From NCBI RefSeq assembly GCF_017942085.1, contig NZ_JAGKSP010000011.1, positions 148,696 to 212,695 of the forward strand: a stretch of DNA of 64,000 nt, written 5' to 3'. Made by a program: the position numbers and the translations under genes. The notes beneath the pieces are model-generated. The model ran no database searches and was not told the DNA's origin. It saw nothing but the letters and a program-made list of their open reading frames with translations. Positions 17,808 through 27,443 of the stretch are shown here, piece by piece. The DNA comes from Paenibacillus lignilyticus. GTDB lineage: Bacteria; Bacillota; Bacilli; Paenibacillales; Paenibacillaceae. Position 1 is the stretch's first letter. Each line of letters begins with the position of its first letter.

Positions 17808-17901
17808 TTTATAGTTCAACCGCTTATCGGTAAACGAAATCTCCATAGGGAAAATCCTATTTGGCGATGAGTGTATGCTTTGTCGCTTTCCAAGTCTAAC
17901 G

Positions 17902-18086
17902 CTAACGGTTGTGGCAGCGGTTATTTGGCCTATACCGACCTTTTTTATATGCTAACGGTTGCCAGAGCGCTTATTGGAACGTTTTCCACTGGCAATCGAC
18001 GATTTTGCTGCAAATAACGTCCGTCGCAACCGTTAGCCTTTCAAGAAGGCTATTATTCATAAAATAACCACACTGGCAACCGTTAA
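17902..18086. repeat. Four-copy intergenic repeat element A (two direct, two inverted units)
   Basis: Units begin at 17902 and 17952 (CTAACGGTTG ... TTATT) and inverted units end at 18036 and 18086 (CAACCGTTAG and CAACCGTTAA). Spacing is exactly 50, 84 and 50. The unit is CTAACG-N13-TTATTTG, here with GTTG starting the 13-base word. It fills most of the 500-base gap between the regulator module and the GxGYxYP terminator. No coding frame seen. Confidence 0.85.
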
Positions 18087-18104
18087 AGTTTTGTTCATGA
18101 AGCA

Positions 18105-18136
18105 TAAAAAAGGACCACTGCTTCTGCAGTGGTCCT
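18105..18136 (-). terminator. Terminator of the first GxGYxYP gene
   Basis: Perfect 11-base stem AGGACCACTGC/GCAGTGGTCCT with TTCT loop and TTTTTT on the minus strand. Confidence 0.95.
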
Positions 18137-18142
18137 CACGCG

Positions 18143-20230
18143 CTACGGCTTGCTAGGCATTTTGTTCGCTTGACGAATCAGCGAGAAGTACTGGTCCGCC
18201 AGGACGACGTCATATTCCGGTCCGAGAGAATCGGTAATGGCAACAACGTCCGTAGGCGTCAAGCTCCAAGCCAGCAGACCAAGCGAGATGAAGAGCGGCG
18301 ATTTGCCATCCCATTTCGCTTTGGCATCGGCGAGAATCTTCTTGCCTTCGCTCACGGCGCTAATGCCTCGGATTGTCGAAACCGGCAATCCATTGCTGAT
18401 TTGCACTTCGGTAGTATCTCCCCAGCTTAAGAATACCCCTGATGGATTGTACTCCTTGCGGTATGCCGTGCTCTTAGCATCGCTGAGCGGAATATTCTGC
18501 CCGTCTACGCGGTTAAGGATATAAGGAATGTCCATTCCGGTCTGTTTCAGATACTTCTTGCTGCTCTTCAGGAAATCCGCGAAAGAGCTGTCCGGCCAAG
18601 CATCCGGGTAGAAGTATCCGGCACCGGAAGGTCCGGCGATAATTTGATCATTCGCTGTCGCCGTACTCTGGAAGTAGTTCAGCATTACGGGAGCAGCATC
18701 GTATAACAGCGGGCTGGATGTCCAGTTGATCGGCACTTGGCCGCGGCTTGGGTCGTCCCACAGAATGCGCATCCGGTGTTGGTTATATTGAAGGTTGTCC
18801 CCTTCACTGAACGTATAAGAGACATAGATTTTGTTCTCCAGCTTCACCGGAGCCGGCTCTTTCGACTTCACGTCCTTCGGCTTGGAACCGGAGAACACGG
18901 TCAAATTGCTGAACCAGTCTGCCGCTAAGACATAAACACCGTGGTTGGAAGTGATTTCAACGCCGTTGAACTCGCCTTCCACATCATTGTTGAACCAACC
19001 CAGGTAAGGCGTGCCCGGTTTCACATCCGAGAGAATTTTCTCAAAGAGCGCCTTCTGCTCCGGAACATTGGAATCGAGCCAGAACACCATTGCTTTATTA
19101 GCAACCGCGTAGTCGCGCAGGTATCCATACGGCTCCTTCGTCAGCGAAGTGAACGGCTTCTCATTGCTGGCACTTACTTTGTATTGGTTCCACATGTCCG
19201 CGGATACAACCAGCTCCTTCGTTCCGGCCGGCGGCGTGAATTTATACGTGAAGTAACGTCCGTTATCGGCAAAACGATGACCGCCGCTGCCATCCGAAAC
19301 TTGCGAGCTTTGCGGATCGTAGAGGAACGGCTCTTCCTCAGGCTTACCCGGAAGGAAATGCGCGATGACTTGGCCATCCGCTTTCACGGTGATCTCATGC
19401 ACCGCAGCACCCCATCCGTCAGCCGGGAAAGCATCCCCGAATTTCACATAAACATCAGGCTTGCTCAAATATTTGCTCAAATCAAGGTCGTATACTTTGC
19501 GATTCGCTGCATCACGCTCTTCCGTCGGCTCCTGCGCGACTGTTTCGAAACGATCCGGCTGTTCAACCGGTACGCGCGCGGTTGTATCCGGACTAAGTCC
19601 GACGATCATCCTGTGCGTCGCATCTTTCCATAGGTTCTCATACTGCCACGTGTAAGCATCTAACCGGTCTTTAAATTTCCCCTGCAGATCCTCAATCACA
19701 CTTAGGTTATATGGAGCAGCTTTCAACTGTTCGGCAAGCTCTGGGCTTACAGCCACGCCGCCTTTTAGCCCCGCCAGCGTAGTAGCAACGTTAATTGAAT
19801 CCGGGACGGCTGGATCGTAAATAATGATGCCTTTGACTTCGCCTTTATAGCGCTTCAGAATATCCCAGTAGCTGTCATAAACACGGTAGTTTACATCCAG
19901 GTCGTTAAGCCATTTGAATTTACCTTCTTCTTTGTTCTCAAGCAGGTAAATCCGCGGCTGCTGCCGATTCACAATGCCCTGCAACGTACTGAACAACAGC
20001 TTAATGTCTCCCGGAGCGTCATAAATATCAGCAACATCCAGTTGCTTCGCCTGTTTGAAATTGGGGAGCATTTGATCCTTCGGCCAAGAGATGGATGAAT
20101 TGCTCGCAGATTGGTTTGCAGCATTCTGGGGCTCCGCAGATTTGTCCTGAGGAGACTCGGCAAAAGTGCCGGATGAGAATGACATTGTGCAAACTAAAGC
20201 CAGACTGATTGCGGTTAGCTTTCGGATCAT
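18143..20230 (-). CDS. Secreted GxGYxYP-family protein (first copy)
   Basis: A 695-residue exported protein with a signal peptide ending near residue 24. An N-terminal alpha/beta domain (about 48-245) and the C-terminal GxGYxYP domain (about 365-690), with the signature GPSGAGYFYP at 533-542, are separated by a beta-sandwich insert at about 248-358. The family is found in glycan-use loci and is thought to act on carbohydrates, but no activity is established to my knowledge. It follows the mannosidase operon but has its own promoter and terminators on both sides. Confidence 0.85.
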   Translation of the reverse strand: MIRKLTAISLALVCTMSFSSGTFAESPQDKSAEPQNAANQSASNSSISWPKDQMLPNFKQAKQLDVADIYDAPGDIKLLFSTLQGIVNRQQPRIYLLENKEEGKFKWLNDLDVNYRVYDSYWDILKRYKGEVKGIIIYDPAVPDSINVATTLAGLKGGVAVSPELAEQLKAAPYNLSVIEDLQGKFKDRLDAYTWQYENLWKDATHRMIVGLSPDTTARVPVEQPDRFETVAQEPTEERDAANRKVYDLDLSKYLSKPDVYVKFGDAFPADGWGAAVHEITVKADGQVIAHFLPGKPEEEPFLYDPQSSQVSDGSGGHRFADNGRYFTYKFTPPAGTKELVVSADMWNQYKVSASNEKPFTSLTKEPYGYLRDYAVANKAMVFWLDSNVPEQKALFEKILSDVKPGTPYLGWFNNDVEGEFNGVEITSNHGVYVLAADWFSNLTVFSGSKPKDVKSKEPAPVKLENKIYVSYTFSEGDNLQYNQHRMRILWDDPSRGQVPINWTSSPLLYDAAPVMLNYFQSTATANDQIIAGPSGAGYFYPDAWPDSSFADFLKSSKKYLKQTGMDIPYILNRVDGQNIPLSDAKSTAYRKEYNPSGVFLSWGDTTEVQISNGLPVSTIRGISAVSEGKKILADAKAKWDGKSPLFISLGLLAWSLTPTDVVAITDSLGPEYDVVLADQYFSLIRQANKMPSKP

Positions 20231-20338
20231 ATTTACTTACACCTCTCCATAATGGGATTGTAAAACCGTCCTAGACGCTAGCAGTCACACCTCCTTAACA
20301 GCAGCAGCTCGTAGCGAACCAGAACTTTAACCTCATGT

Positions 20339-20370
20339 ATATATTTAATATATCTTTTATAATAACACAA
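20339..20370 (-). promoter_or_regulatory. Promoter region with AT-rich palindrome, first GxGYxYP gene
   Basis: ATATATTTAATATAT (20339-20353) is a perfect 15-base palindrome. On the minus strand TTGTGT (20365-20370) lies 17 bases before a TAAATA that falls inside the palindrome, so a bound protein would block the -10 box. Confidence 0.5.
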
Positions 20371-20449
20371 TCGTTTCGACAAAATTTCCCATAAAAATAA
20401 ACAGCAAGCCCTACATTCAGGACTCCCCGTCCCCCTAAACGACAAACAC

Positions 20450-20485
20450 CAAAAAAAAGACCGAGCCACAAGAGGCATCGGTCTT
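20450..20485 (-). terminator. Terminator after the 735-residue gene
   Basis: AAGACCGA/TCGGTCTT stem with an inner GCC/GGC pair, followed by eight T on the minus strand. Confidence 0.9.
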
Positions 20486-20526
20486 TTCCATGTACAATGA
20501 ATACACTAGATTATTTCATAAAGCGT

Positions 20527-22734
20527 CTACCACAATATCTCCACCTGAACGCCGTTAGGGCTGTTATCATAACGAAGCAGCACCGTCTCGCTCGCCTCAT
20601 CCCAGACGTAAGCGCCTTGCGACTTCGAACCATCCGCAGCACCCAGAACAACCTGCTCCGGCTTACGCGGGCAGCGGAAGCGCGCAGAAGCTTGAATCCC
20701 TTCCGGTCCTCGAGCCACGAACGCAAACCCGTTGTCCCGCTCCTCGACGGCATCGATTCTGGATGCCGCCGCAACGAGCCGCACGCCATTTCCGGCTCTG
20801 CTCAGATCATAGAGCAGCGCTTGCTGCCCAGGCGCTATCGCAACCTCATGAAGCACAGGGAGGTCGGCGTTCAGCAAATCCACATACATGCCGTTCAGCA
20901 CGAACGGCAGCGCGTCGACCGATTCTTCCAGCACGGCAGCTACGACATAAGGGCCGCGGCGCAGCGCCATGCTGTTCATCGTATCCCATTGCTGCGAAGC
21001 AACAGCATCCTGCCCTTGCGAGCTTCCCGCTGCCGCAAGCGCCTCCCTGACCGTCGAACGCAGCTGGTCGGCCACGTCGGCTTGAAGAGCACACTGCGCA
21101 GGATGAACGTTCAAATAAGCCAAACTTCCTTGGCCAACGGAATAAACACCGGGCTGCAAGGAGGCTTCCAAGCCCAGACACGTGAATAGATGCTCCATTG
21201 GGGAGGCATATTTCTTCGTTCCCTGGTTCCACCATTCACGAACCCGATGGAAGTCGTCGCTTCCGTCCCCTACATAGACGAGGGCTCCTCCATCTTTTAC
21301 CCATTCAGCCAATACGTTATGAAGACCCGCTGATTCCGGCTTCATATATTCATAGCTAAGCACAAGCGCTTTGTAGTCATCGAGATAACCCGCGAACCGA
21401 CCGGCATTATCAAGCTGAACAGGACGCACGGCCGCTCCGTGTTTCAACAAAGGCAAGGTCAACCCATAGAAGGGCGACCAATCGAGCAGCTCCATAAACT
21501 CGCTTCCGAGCGCCGAAGCCACTTCCGTACCGTCATATTTGAATGCGGTCGCCTCTTCGCTCCAATCCGGATGATTGCGCTGGAACATGGCGGAATCCGC
21601 CAGCAGCACGCCGATTTGCAAATTCGAGGTCAACCATTCCGTATCCGGCTGATCCATGTCCGCCAGCGTATTCAGCACCACCTGCAGTTCTGTCGCATAA
21701 GCAGCCGGAATGTTCACGCGCCCCTCTTCGCCTTGCTTCGGATATGTACCTTGATAGATTCGTCTCGGCCAAGGACACACCTCATAGCGGCTCACATGCG
21801 GATGGAGAAGCGAAGCCACCAAGGTCCGGATATAATTCTGGCGGTAGTCCTCCCAAGTATGCTTCGGATCATCGGCAATCGGATCATGCAAGAACCACAT
21901 CCGGCGGTCCGTGCCGCGAACAAGCTCCTGCATAATGCCGTATTCCAGAAAAGCCGTCTCGAAGGTACGTTCCTTGCGCACGCCGTTATAGACATTCGGC
22001 GTCTGAGCCGTTCCCGTCCACACCTGCGCAATGTAACCATCAACGCCCGGCAGCTCGAGCAGCTTCGACTCCGGACTGACAATCCGCCACTGCGTATAGT
22101 TAATCAGGCTATGCGTGGGCACATAGAAACGTATATTCCGGTCATATTTGACCTTCGCATATTCCTTCAGCGTATTGCAAATCCGATCCAGCGTACGGGC
22201 ATAGAGATGCACTTTCAGCTTCGAGGCCCGATACTGCGCATCTACCGTCGCATGCGGGGGCTGCCATGGCTCCCGATAGTAGATTTCCCACTCCCGTTTG
22301 AACGCGTCCGAATAACCGCCTTCCACCCAGAACTCCGGCTCCTCCAGATGGATCGCTTCTACGCCTGCATCAACCGCTACGCGAATCTGCTCCGTTAGGA
22401 AATCCGCATACGCAATGGTCGGCACCATATAAGGAATATCCACGGAGGTCCCGTGAATGATGTGCTCGTTTCTGCGATTCTTCTGCGCTTCATCCCAGTG
22501 CGTCCTGCCGTCCACTTCGCCGTTCAAATAATGCTGATAGCCGCCCCAAGAGACACCGGTCATCAAATGTACGACATAACTCTTGTCCTTCCACGCGCGA
22601 ATGCGTTCCTTCAAGTCCCCGCGAATCCCATACACCATAACAAAGTCAGTCTGCAAATCATACGACGGATGGTACGGTCCTCCCTCCTGAAAACCGGTTA
22701 CTTCGTTCGAACGATCTCTTGAAATCAAGGACAC
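20527..22734 (-). CDS. Uncharacterised large protein, possible glycosidase of barrel + amidotransferase-like layout
   Basis: A 735-residue cytoplasmic protein (no signal peptide). I do not recognise a named family. Residues 30-380 look like a barrel fold with an acidic cluster E131/E132/E134 (HLEEPEFW) at the end of a predicted strand. Residues about 420-540 resemble a glutamine-amidotransferase-like Rossmann domain (ALVLSYEYMKPES ... ALVYVGDGSDDF), as in GH42-type enzymes, and the C-terminal 130 residues look like a beta-sandwich. It follows the GH38 gene by 60 bases and is the last gene of the importer operon, so a role in degrading the imported glycan is likely but inferred. Confidence 0.65.
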   Translation of the reverse strand: MSLISRDRSNEVTGFQEGGPYHPSYDLQTDFVMVYGIRGDLKERIRAWKDKSYVVHLMTGVSWGGYQHYLNGEVDGRTHWDEAQKNRRNEHIIHGTSVDIPYMVPTIAYADFLTEQIRVAVDAGVEAIHLEEPEFWVEGGYSDAFKREWEIYYREPWQPPHATVDAQYRASKLKVHLYARTLDRICNTLKEYAKVKYDRNIRFYVPTHSLINYTQWRIVSPESKLLELPGVDGYIAQVWTGTAQTPNVYNGVRKERTFETAFLEYGIMQELVRGTDRRMWFLHDPIADDPKHTWEDYRQNYIRTLVASLLHPHVSRYEVCPWPRRIYQGTYPKQGEEGRVNIPAAYATELQVVLNTLADMDQPDTEWLTSNLQIGVLLADSAMFQRNHPDWSEEATAFKYDGTEVASALGSEFMELLDWSPFYGLTLPLLKHGAAVRPVQLDNAGRFAGYLDDYKALVLSYEYMKPESAGLHNVLAEWVKDGGALVYVGDGSDDFHRVREWWNQGTKKYASPMEHLFTCLGLEASLQPGVYSVGQGSLAYLNVHPAQCALQADVADQLRSTVREALAAAGSSQGQDAVASQQWDTMNSMALRRGPYVVAAVLEESVDALPFVLNGMYVDLLNADLPVLHEVAIAPGQQALLYDLSRAGNGVRLVAAASRIDAVEERDNGFAFVARGPEGIQASARFRCPRKPEQVVLGAADGSKSQGAYVWDEASETVLLRYDNSPNGVQVEILW

Positions 22735-22765
22735 GGCTGCATGCCTCCTTTTAAAAGTAAAAATA

Positions 22766-22790
22766 AAAGGGAAGGTCCGCCCTTCCCTTT
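22766..22790 (-). terminator. Hairpin between the GH38 gene and the 735-residue gene
   Basis: AAAGGGAAGG/CCTTCCCTTT stem with a five-base loop, followed by a T-rich stretch. Probably partial termination or mRNA stabilisation inside the operon. Confidence 0.65.
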
Positions 22791-22794
22791 CCGG

Positions 22795-25700
22795 TTATGC
22801 ATTCCACTTTATGCGAAGCGTCTTAATCTCAAAAGGCTGGAAGGTTAACGCTGCCGAACTAGACTTCTCCTGCAACAGAGCAATCGGATTCTCCAGCAGA
22901 TCGGTCTCCTCGATAGCTGCACAAGTCAAACCGAAATTCACCTTCGCCTTAGCCCGTGTGCCTGAAGCCTCGTACAACCGAATGATCAGATGCTCGCTAT
23001 CCTCCGCTTTCTTCACCGCCTCGACCATCACGTCCGGATTATCGATTTGAATCAGGGAACGGAGATCCGAACGACCTGTTGCTGTCTCCGCACTATCCGA
23101 TTGCACAACGGTAAGCGGCGTATTCAATTCATAGCCTTTACGGTAAACCTTCGCCTGTACGAAATCTCCCTGATGCGGATAGATCGCATAAACGAACTTA
23201 TGCTCGGCGCGGTCGCAGGCAGGATCCGGGTAACCGGGGCTGCGCAGCAAATTCATATCCAGCACATTTCTCTCCGCACTGTAGCCGTACTTGCTGTCGC
23301 TAAGCAGCGCGACACCATAATCAGGCTGCGATAAATCTATATATTGATGTGCGCAAATTTCATCCCTAACGAACTCTACCATCGTATTGCGCGTTGTTGG
23401 CCGTTTCAAATAGCCGAACTGAATCTCGCAATTGACTTGCTCCGACATCACGCTGACCGGGAAGGAAGTGCGAAGCATTTTCTCCGACTCCTGCCAATCC
23501 ACTTTCGTTTCAAACCGAATCGTCGTGCCGTCTTCAGCTAATACGATGCGCTGCTCCATGGAAGATTCGCCATACCGATAGGTTTGCACAAGCACCGCAT
23601 TCGAGCCTTGAATGGAGGCCGCGGCGCTTTCAAGCTGCATCGTGCCCGCTATTGTATCTCGGTAATCGCGCGGGAAATCCCATGCATCGCCTTTGTCATG
23701 ATAGATGGTCAGCACATTAGCCTTCTTGCCGGCTTCAATGGATTCTCTGCCCGCGACTTTGTCATAGATCGATAGAATGCTTCCATCCGGAGCAAACGCG
23801 ACGCGCAGATTACGGTTCTCGAGGGAAGCTTCATCTGCATGCAGCTCCCGGTTGTCGTTCTCGTTGCTGCGCAGCTCTTCCGAGAGCGCGATAAAGCCCA
23901 TTGACGGCACCTTCACGGCGTATTGGACGCCGTTTCGTTCCACCCGTTCCTCACGTTCCCATGGCAGCGAATTGACAACGACCGCCTGTCCGCCGGCTAT
24001 GCCGGACAGCCCCGCAACATTCGCATAGGTTTGCTCGATCATCTCGGCCACTCGGGTATGAAGGATTTCATAACGGGCCAGCGATTCATCGAATACACGC
24101 GTAATCGAAGAGCCCGGCAGGATATCATGGAATTGATATAACAAAACTTCTTTCCATATTTCATCCAATTCCTCCGAAGGATACGCCTGCTCGCCGAGCG
24201 CCAGTGCCAGTGATGCGGCAAATTCCAGCTCACGCAGCGACTTTTCCATTTTGCGGTTATACCATTTGTTTCTCGCTTGCGACGTCAGCGTCCCTTGATG
24301 CTTCTCCAGATACAGCTCACCCCGGTAGGTTTGGAACCGCGGCCCTTCCTGCGCCAGCTTCTCGAAGAAGGATAGCGAAGATTCCTGCACGACCGGCGGC
24401 AGTCCGAGCAGATTATGCTCGCGCGCCAAACGTTCCAAGTGCTCTTCACCGGGGCCGCCGCCGCCATCGCCGATGCCAAATAACATTAACGCATGCTCGG
24501 AAACGTTGCGGTCCAGATAGTGGCTCTCAATCTTGGCAAGCGATCTCGGTGCCCCGGGGCTGTTATAGGTATCTTCGGGCGGCAGATGGGCAAGCACTTT
24601 GCTGCCGTCAATACCTTCCCAATGAAAACTATGATGCGGATGCGTATTGTATACGCTCCATGACAGCTTCTGCGTCATCATATAGTCCACGCCGGACTTC
24701 TTCAGAAGCTGAGGAAGACTCGCGTTATAGCCGAATACATCCGGAAGCCACAGCACTTTCATCTCCTGGCCGAACTCTTCTTGGAAAAACTTCTTTCCAT
24801 ACAGAATCTGCCTAACCAGGGCTTCACCGCCGGAAATATTCGTATCCGGCTCCACCCACATCGCGCCTTGCACTTCCCAGCGCCCTTCCTTCACTCTCTC
24901 CTTGATCTGTTCGTAGAGTGTCGGATAATACTCTTTCATCCATTGATACAGCTGCGGCTGGCTCGCGCCGAATACATAATCGGGATACTTCTCCATGTTG
25001 CGAAGAACGGTCGAGAACGTCCTCGCTCCTTTGCGAATCGTCTCCCGAATCGGCCATAGCCATGCCAAGTCCATATGCGCATGCCCGATAGCGCTAACCG
25101 TCACGGTCGGATCTCCTCCGCGCTTGGCAAGCTGCTTGCCCAGAATCTCCCTAGCTGTCGCAACGGTTTCTTCATTAATGACTTCAAGCACAAGCGCAGA
25201 TTCGTACAAGCTCTGAATGACCCGGTCTTTCCTTGCGCTGGCATCGGGCACTTGCTCAGCCAGCTCCAGCAGCACCTCAAAGTCATAATAGAGGCGGCGT
25301 GTTTCGTCGTTGCATATCGCAATATCCGCTTCTTTGAGCGTACCGCTGCGATACTTGCCGAATAAGTCGTTGCAGCCTGCATCGGCCCACAGATGGATCG
25401 ATTCTCCGGCAGCAGATTCACTGACATCCACCACGCGTTTGCCCGGCAGTCCCAGGCTGAAATCAAATTCGGAGTTAATGTTGGTAAGCCCTTGATACGG
25501 CGATCCTTCGTTATCGACCAAGCACAGCTCACCGTTCACATCAATAAGCAGAACAACCTTTTTCCCTGCAGCACTCTCAGGTACGCAGCCTTCGAAGCGG
25601 AACCAAGCGCAATCCCATAAATTTCCCCATTTATCGCCCGGCTTCACATTCATGTATACTCCGGACGTACGCTCTGAATAAGGTACAGGCTCCTTAGTCA

Positions 25701-25809
25701 CCCATGCTGAAACCGTCAAAGCTGCAATTGGTTCATAGATGGCGTTTCGAATTCTCGGCAAGAGCCCTTTTGCCTTATCCAGCATTATCTTCTTTGTTTC
25801 GTAGGGCAT
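22795..25809 (-). CDS. Alpha-mannosidase, glycoside hydrolase family 38
   Basis: A 1004-residue cytoplasmic enzyme cleaving alpha-mannosides with retention. An N-terminal alpha-mannosidase-type domain is followed by the catalytic barrel from about residue 236: GHAHMDLAWLWP gives the zinc-site H245 and D247, and WLPDVFGYNA gives the nucleophile D357. Middle and C-terminal beta domains complete the usual length. ATG at 25809 is preferred because GGGAGGG lies seven bases upstream. It follows the binding-protein gene by about 80 bases. It is the firmest clue that the imported glycan contains alpha-linked mannose. Confidence 0.93.
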   Translation of the reverse strand: MPYETKKIMLDKAKGLLPRIRNAIYEPIAALTVSAWVTKEPVPYSERTSGVYMNVKPGDKWGNLWDCAWFRFEGCVPESAAGKKVVLLIDVNGELCLVDNEGSPYQGLTNINSEFDFSLGLPGKRVVDVSESAAGESIHLWADAGCNDLFGKYRSGTLKEADIAICNDETRRLYYDFEVLLELAEQVPDASARKDRVIQSLYESALVLEVINEETVATAREILGKQLAKRGGDPTVTVSAIGHAHMDLAWLWPIRETIRKGARTFSTVLRNMEKYPDYVFGASQPQLYQWMKEYYPTLYEQIKERVKEGRWEVQGAMWVEPDTNISGGEALVRQILYGKKFFQEEFGQEMKVLWLPDVFGYNASLPQLLKKSGVDYMMTQKLSWSVYNTHPHHSFHWEGIDGSKVLAHLPPEDTYNSPGAPRSLAKIESHYLDRNVSEHALMLFGIGDGGGGPGEEHLERLAREHNLLGLPPVVQESSLSFFEKLAQEGPRFQTYRGELYLEKHQGTLTSQARNKWYNRKMEKSLRELEFAASLALALGEQAYPSEELDEIWKEVLLYQFHDILPGSSITRVFDESLARYEILHTRVAEMIEQTYANVAGLSGIAGGQAVVVNSLPWEREERVERNGVQYAVKVPSMGFIALSEELRSNENDNRELHADEASLENRNLRVAFAPDGSILSIYDKVAGRESIEAGKKANVLTIYHDKGDAWDFPRDYRDTIAGTMQLESAAASIQGSNAVLVQTYRYGESSMEQRIVLAEDGTTIRFETKVDWQESEKMLRTSFPVSVMSEQVNCEIQFGYLKRPTTRNTMVEFVRDEICAHQYIDLSQPDYGVALLSDSKYGYSAERNVLDMNLLRSPGYPDPACDRAEHKFVYAIYPHQGDFVQAKVYRKGYELNTPLTVVQSDSAETATGRSDLRSLIQIDNPDVMVEAVKKAEDSEHLIIRLYEASGTRAKAKVNFGLTCAAIEETDLLENPIALLQEKSSSAALTFQPFEIKTLRIKWNA

Positions 25810-25845
25810 TACGGTCCCTCCCAATTTCCTGAAAGTTTATGGAGA

Positions 25846-25872
25846 AAGAGGACTGACAAAAACAGTCCTCTT
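25846..25872 (-). terminator. Hairpin after the binding-protein gene
   Basis: Perfect 10-base stem AAGAGGACTG/CAGTCCTCTT around a seven-base loop, without a long T run. Likely stabiliser or partial terminator that lets binding-protein mRNA accumulate. Confidence 0.65.
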
Positions 25873-25887
25873 CGTCTTTGTTTCTAT

Positions 25888-27354
25888 TTATTTGGTTACC
25901 AGTTCAGCTCTCTTCTGAGCGTCATCCATAATGGCTTTGATGTCGCCATCCGTCATAAGCGATTTCACTGCTGCATCACCGAAGATTTGCCAAGCCTTCG
26001 AGTTGTCTTTCGCAAAGGTTGGAAGACCTTGAACGTTGCCGACCATCGCTTGATAGTGCAGATACATTTCCGGATGCTTCGTTTTATAGTCATCCGTCTC
26101 CGCGATTTCTTTCAGAATCGGCGAGCGAGTGTTGGAATCTGCAATCAGCTGCTGCACTTCCGTGCTGTACATCGCTCTGATGTAATCAAATGCCGCTTCT
26201 TTATTCTTAGCATCTACAGGAACGGAGTGGAAAGCAGCTCCGATCGTCACGTTACCCGGCTTGCCGTTAGGCGACAACGGAATCGGCGCCATACCGCACT
26301 CCAAGCCAACGTTCTTACATTCTTGCGCACGCCATGGGCCGTCAATCAGGTATGCCAATTGACCTTTATTCCAAGCATCGAAGTATGTACCTTCGTTGTT
26401 GTTCAGCATCAAACCGGCAGGATGGTTAGCGTTCAGCGCTCTCAGAAGCTCGATTACTTCAACGTTAGCATCGGAATTGAATGTCGGTAGTCCATTCGCA
26501 TCGGCAAACGTTCCGCCGTTGATGGCAACCAGTGCACCATAGCGAAGGTAACCGCCGAAGTTAGGAGCGCCATATACGCCGCCGCCGTAGAATTTGCCTT
26601 TGCCCGCATCCGTTACTTTCTTCGCGTTATCTACAAGCTCAGCCCAAGTCGTGATTGCTTTCTCGGGATCCAAGCCTGCTTCTTTCACCAATTTCTTATT
26701 CCAGAACAAGCTGCTTACACCCGGCTGGGAAGCCAATCCGTAGATTTTACCGTCGATCTCCATCGGTTTCCATGCCGCAGGAGCAAGCTTCTCGCGAATC
26801 TCCGCTGCCATATCGTCCGGGAACGCCTCGAGCAAACCTTGTTGAGCAAAACCTGGCATTTGCGTTTCGCCTACGATGATATCCGGAATGTTCTTAGCCA
26901 GGAAACCTGCCGTTTCTTTCTGGATCAGCGGCTCGCCCCAGCCCCAGTCTTCGGTTTTGACGCTTATATTCTTTTCTTTCAATTTCGTACTGATGAATTT
27001 TTGATAATAAAGACCGAATGCCGCGCCTTCAAATTGGCTGCCGGGCGTATAGGCAATATCCGTGCCGCCGTCCTTCAGTTCTTTCTCTTTCGTAACCAGC
27101 AAATCATCCACTAAGCCCACGCCAATGCCGACAGCGCCTTCATTCAATACAGTAAGCGTAACAGGTTCTGCAGCAGCAGGCGTATTCTCCGTTGAGTTTG
27201 CCGCCTCATTCGTTGCATCATTTGTTTCCGTTGTCGCTGTGTTGCTTGGCTTCTCATTCTCTGCCGCGGTTTTGTTGTTATTCGCGCCGCATGCCGTCAG
27301 AGCAACCATCAATAGCGCTGTTCCCATCAAGGCTGTGGTCTTTTTTAATTTCAC
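25888..27354 (-). CDS. Sugar-binding lipoprotein of an ABC importer
   Basis: A 488-residue lipoprotein starting at GTG 27354 after GGAGGGG. The signal ends in the lipobox LTAC with C22, followed by an Asn/Thr/Ala/Glu-rich linker and a family-1 solute-binding fold. It stands downstream of the two permease genes but has its own promoter, overlapped by a 10-base inverted repeat, in the 89-base gap. Together with GH38 downstream it suggests import of a mannose-containing oligosaccharide. Confidence 0.92.
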   Translation of the reverse strand: MKLKKTTALMGTALLMVALTACGANNNKTAAENEKPSNTATTETNDATNEAANSTENTPAAAEPVTLTVLNEGAVGIGVGLVDDLLVTKEKELKDGGTDIAYTPGSQFEGAAFGLYYQKFISTKLKEKNISVKTEDWGWGEPLIQKETAGFLAKNIPDIIVGETQMPGFAQQGLLEAFPDDMAAEIREKLAPAAWKPMEIDGKIYGLASQPGVSSLFWNKKLVKEAGLDPEKAITTWAELVDNAKKVTDAGKGKFYGGGVYGAPNFGGYLRYGALVAINGGTFADANGLPTFNSDANVEVIELLRALNANHPAGLMLNNNEGTYFDAWNKGQLAYLIDGPWRAQECKNVGLECGMAPIPLSPNGKPGNVTIGAAFHSVPVDAKNKEAAFDYIRAMYSTEVQQLIADSNTRSPILKEIAETDDYKTKHPEMYLHYQAMVGNVQGLPTFAKDNSKAWQIFGDAAVKSLMTDGDIKAIMDDAQKRAELVTK

Positions 27355-27395
27355 ATGAACCCCTCCATTTGTGGACGACTATTTGCTACATCTGA

Positions 27396-27432
27396 AATAT
27401 AACATATTAATATAATATATTCAATATGTTAT
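27396..27432 (-). promoter_or_regulatory. Promoter with overlapping palindromic operator, binding-protein gene
   Basis: On the minus strand TTGAAT (27419-27424) and TATATT (27396-27401) are 17 bases apart. ATAACATATT (27399-27408) and AATATGTTAT (27423-27432) are a perfect inverted repeat covering both boxes. Confidence 0.7.
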
Positions 27433-27443
27433 TTAGAAACATT

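Noticed and set aside
17902..18086. MITE or insertion-sequence remnant considered for the four-unit elements
   Set aside because: No target-site duplication at the ends and no transposase remains; the fixed inner spacing is not explained by a transposon end structure.
21439..22398. A 319-codon frame opposite the 735-residue gene
   Set aside because: Composition (many His, Arg, Leu) is typical of an antisense shadow; no start signal or family features.
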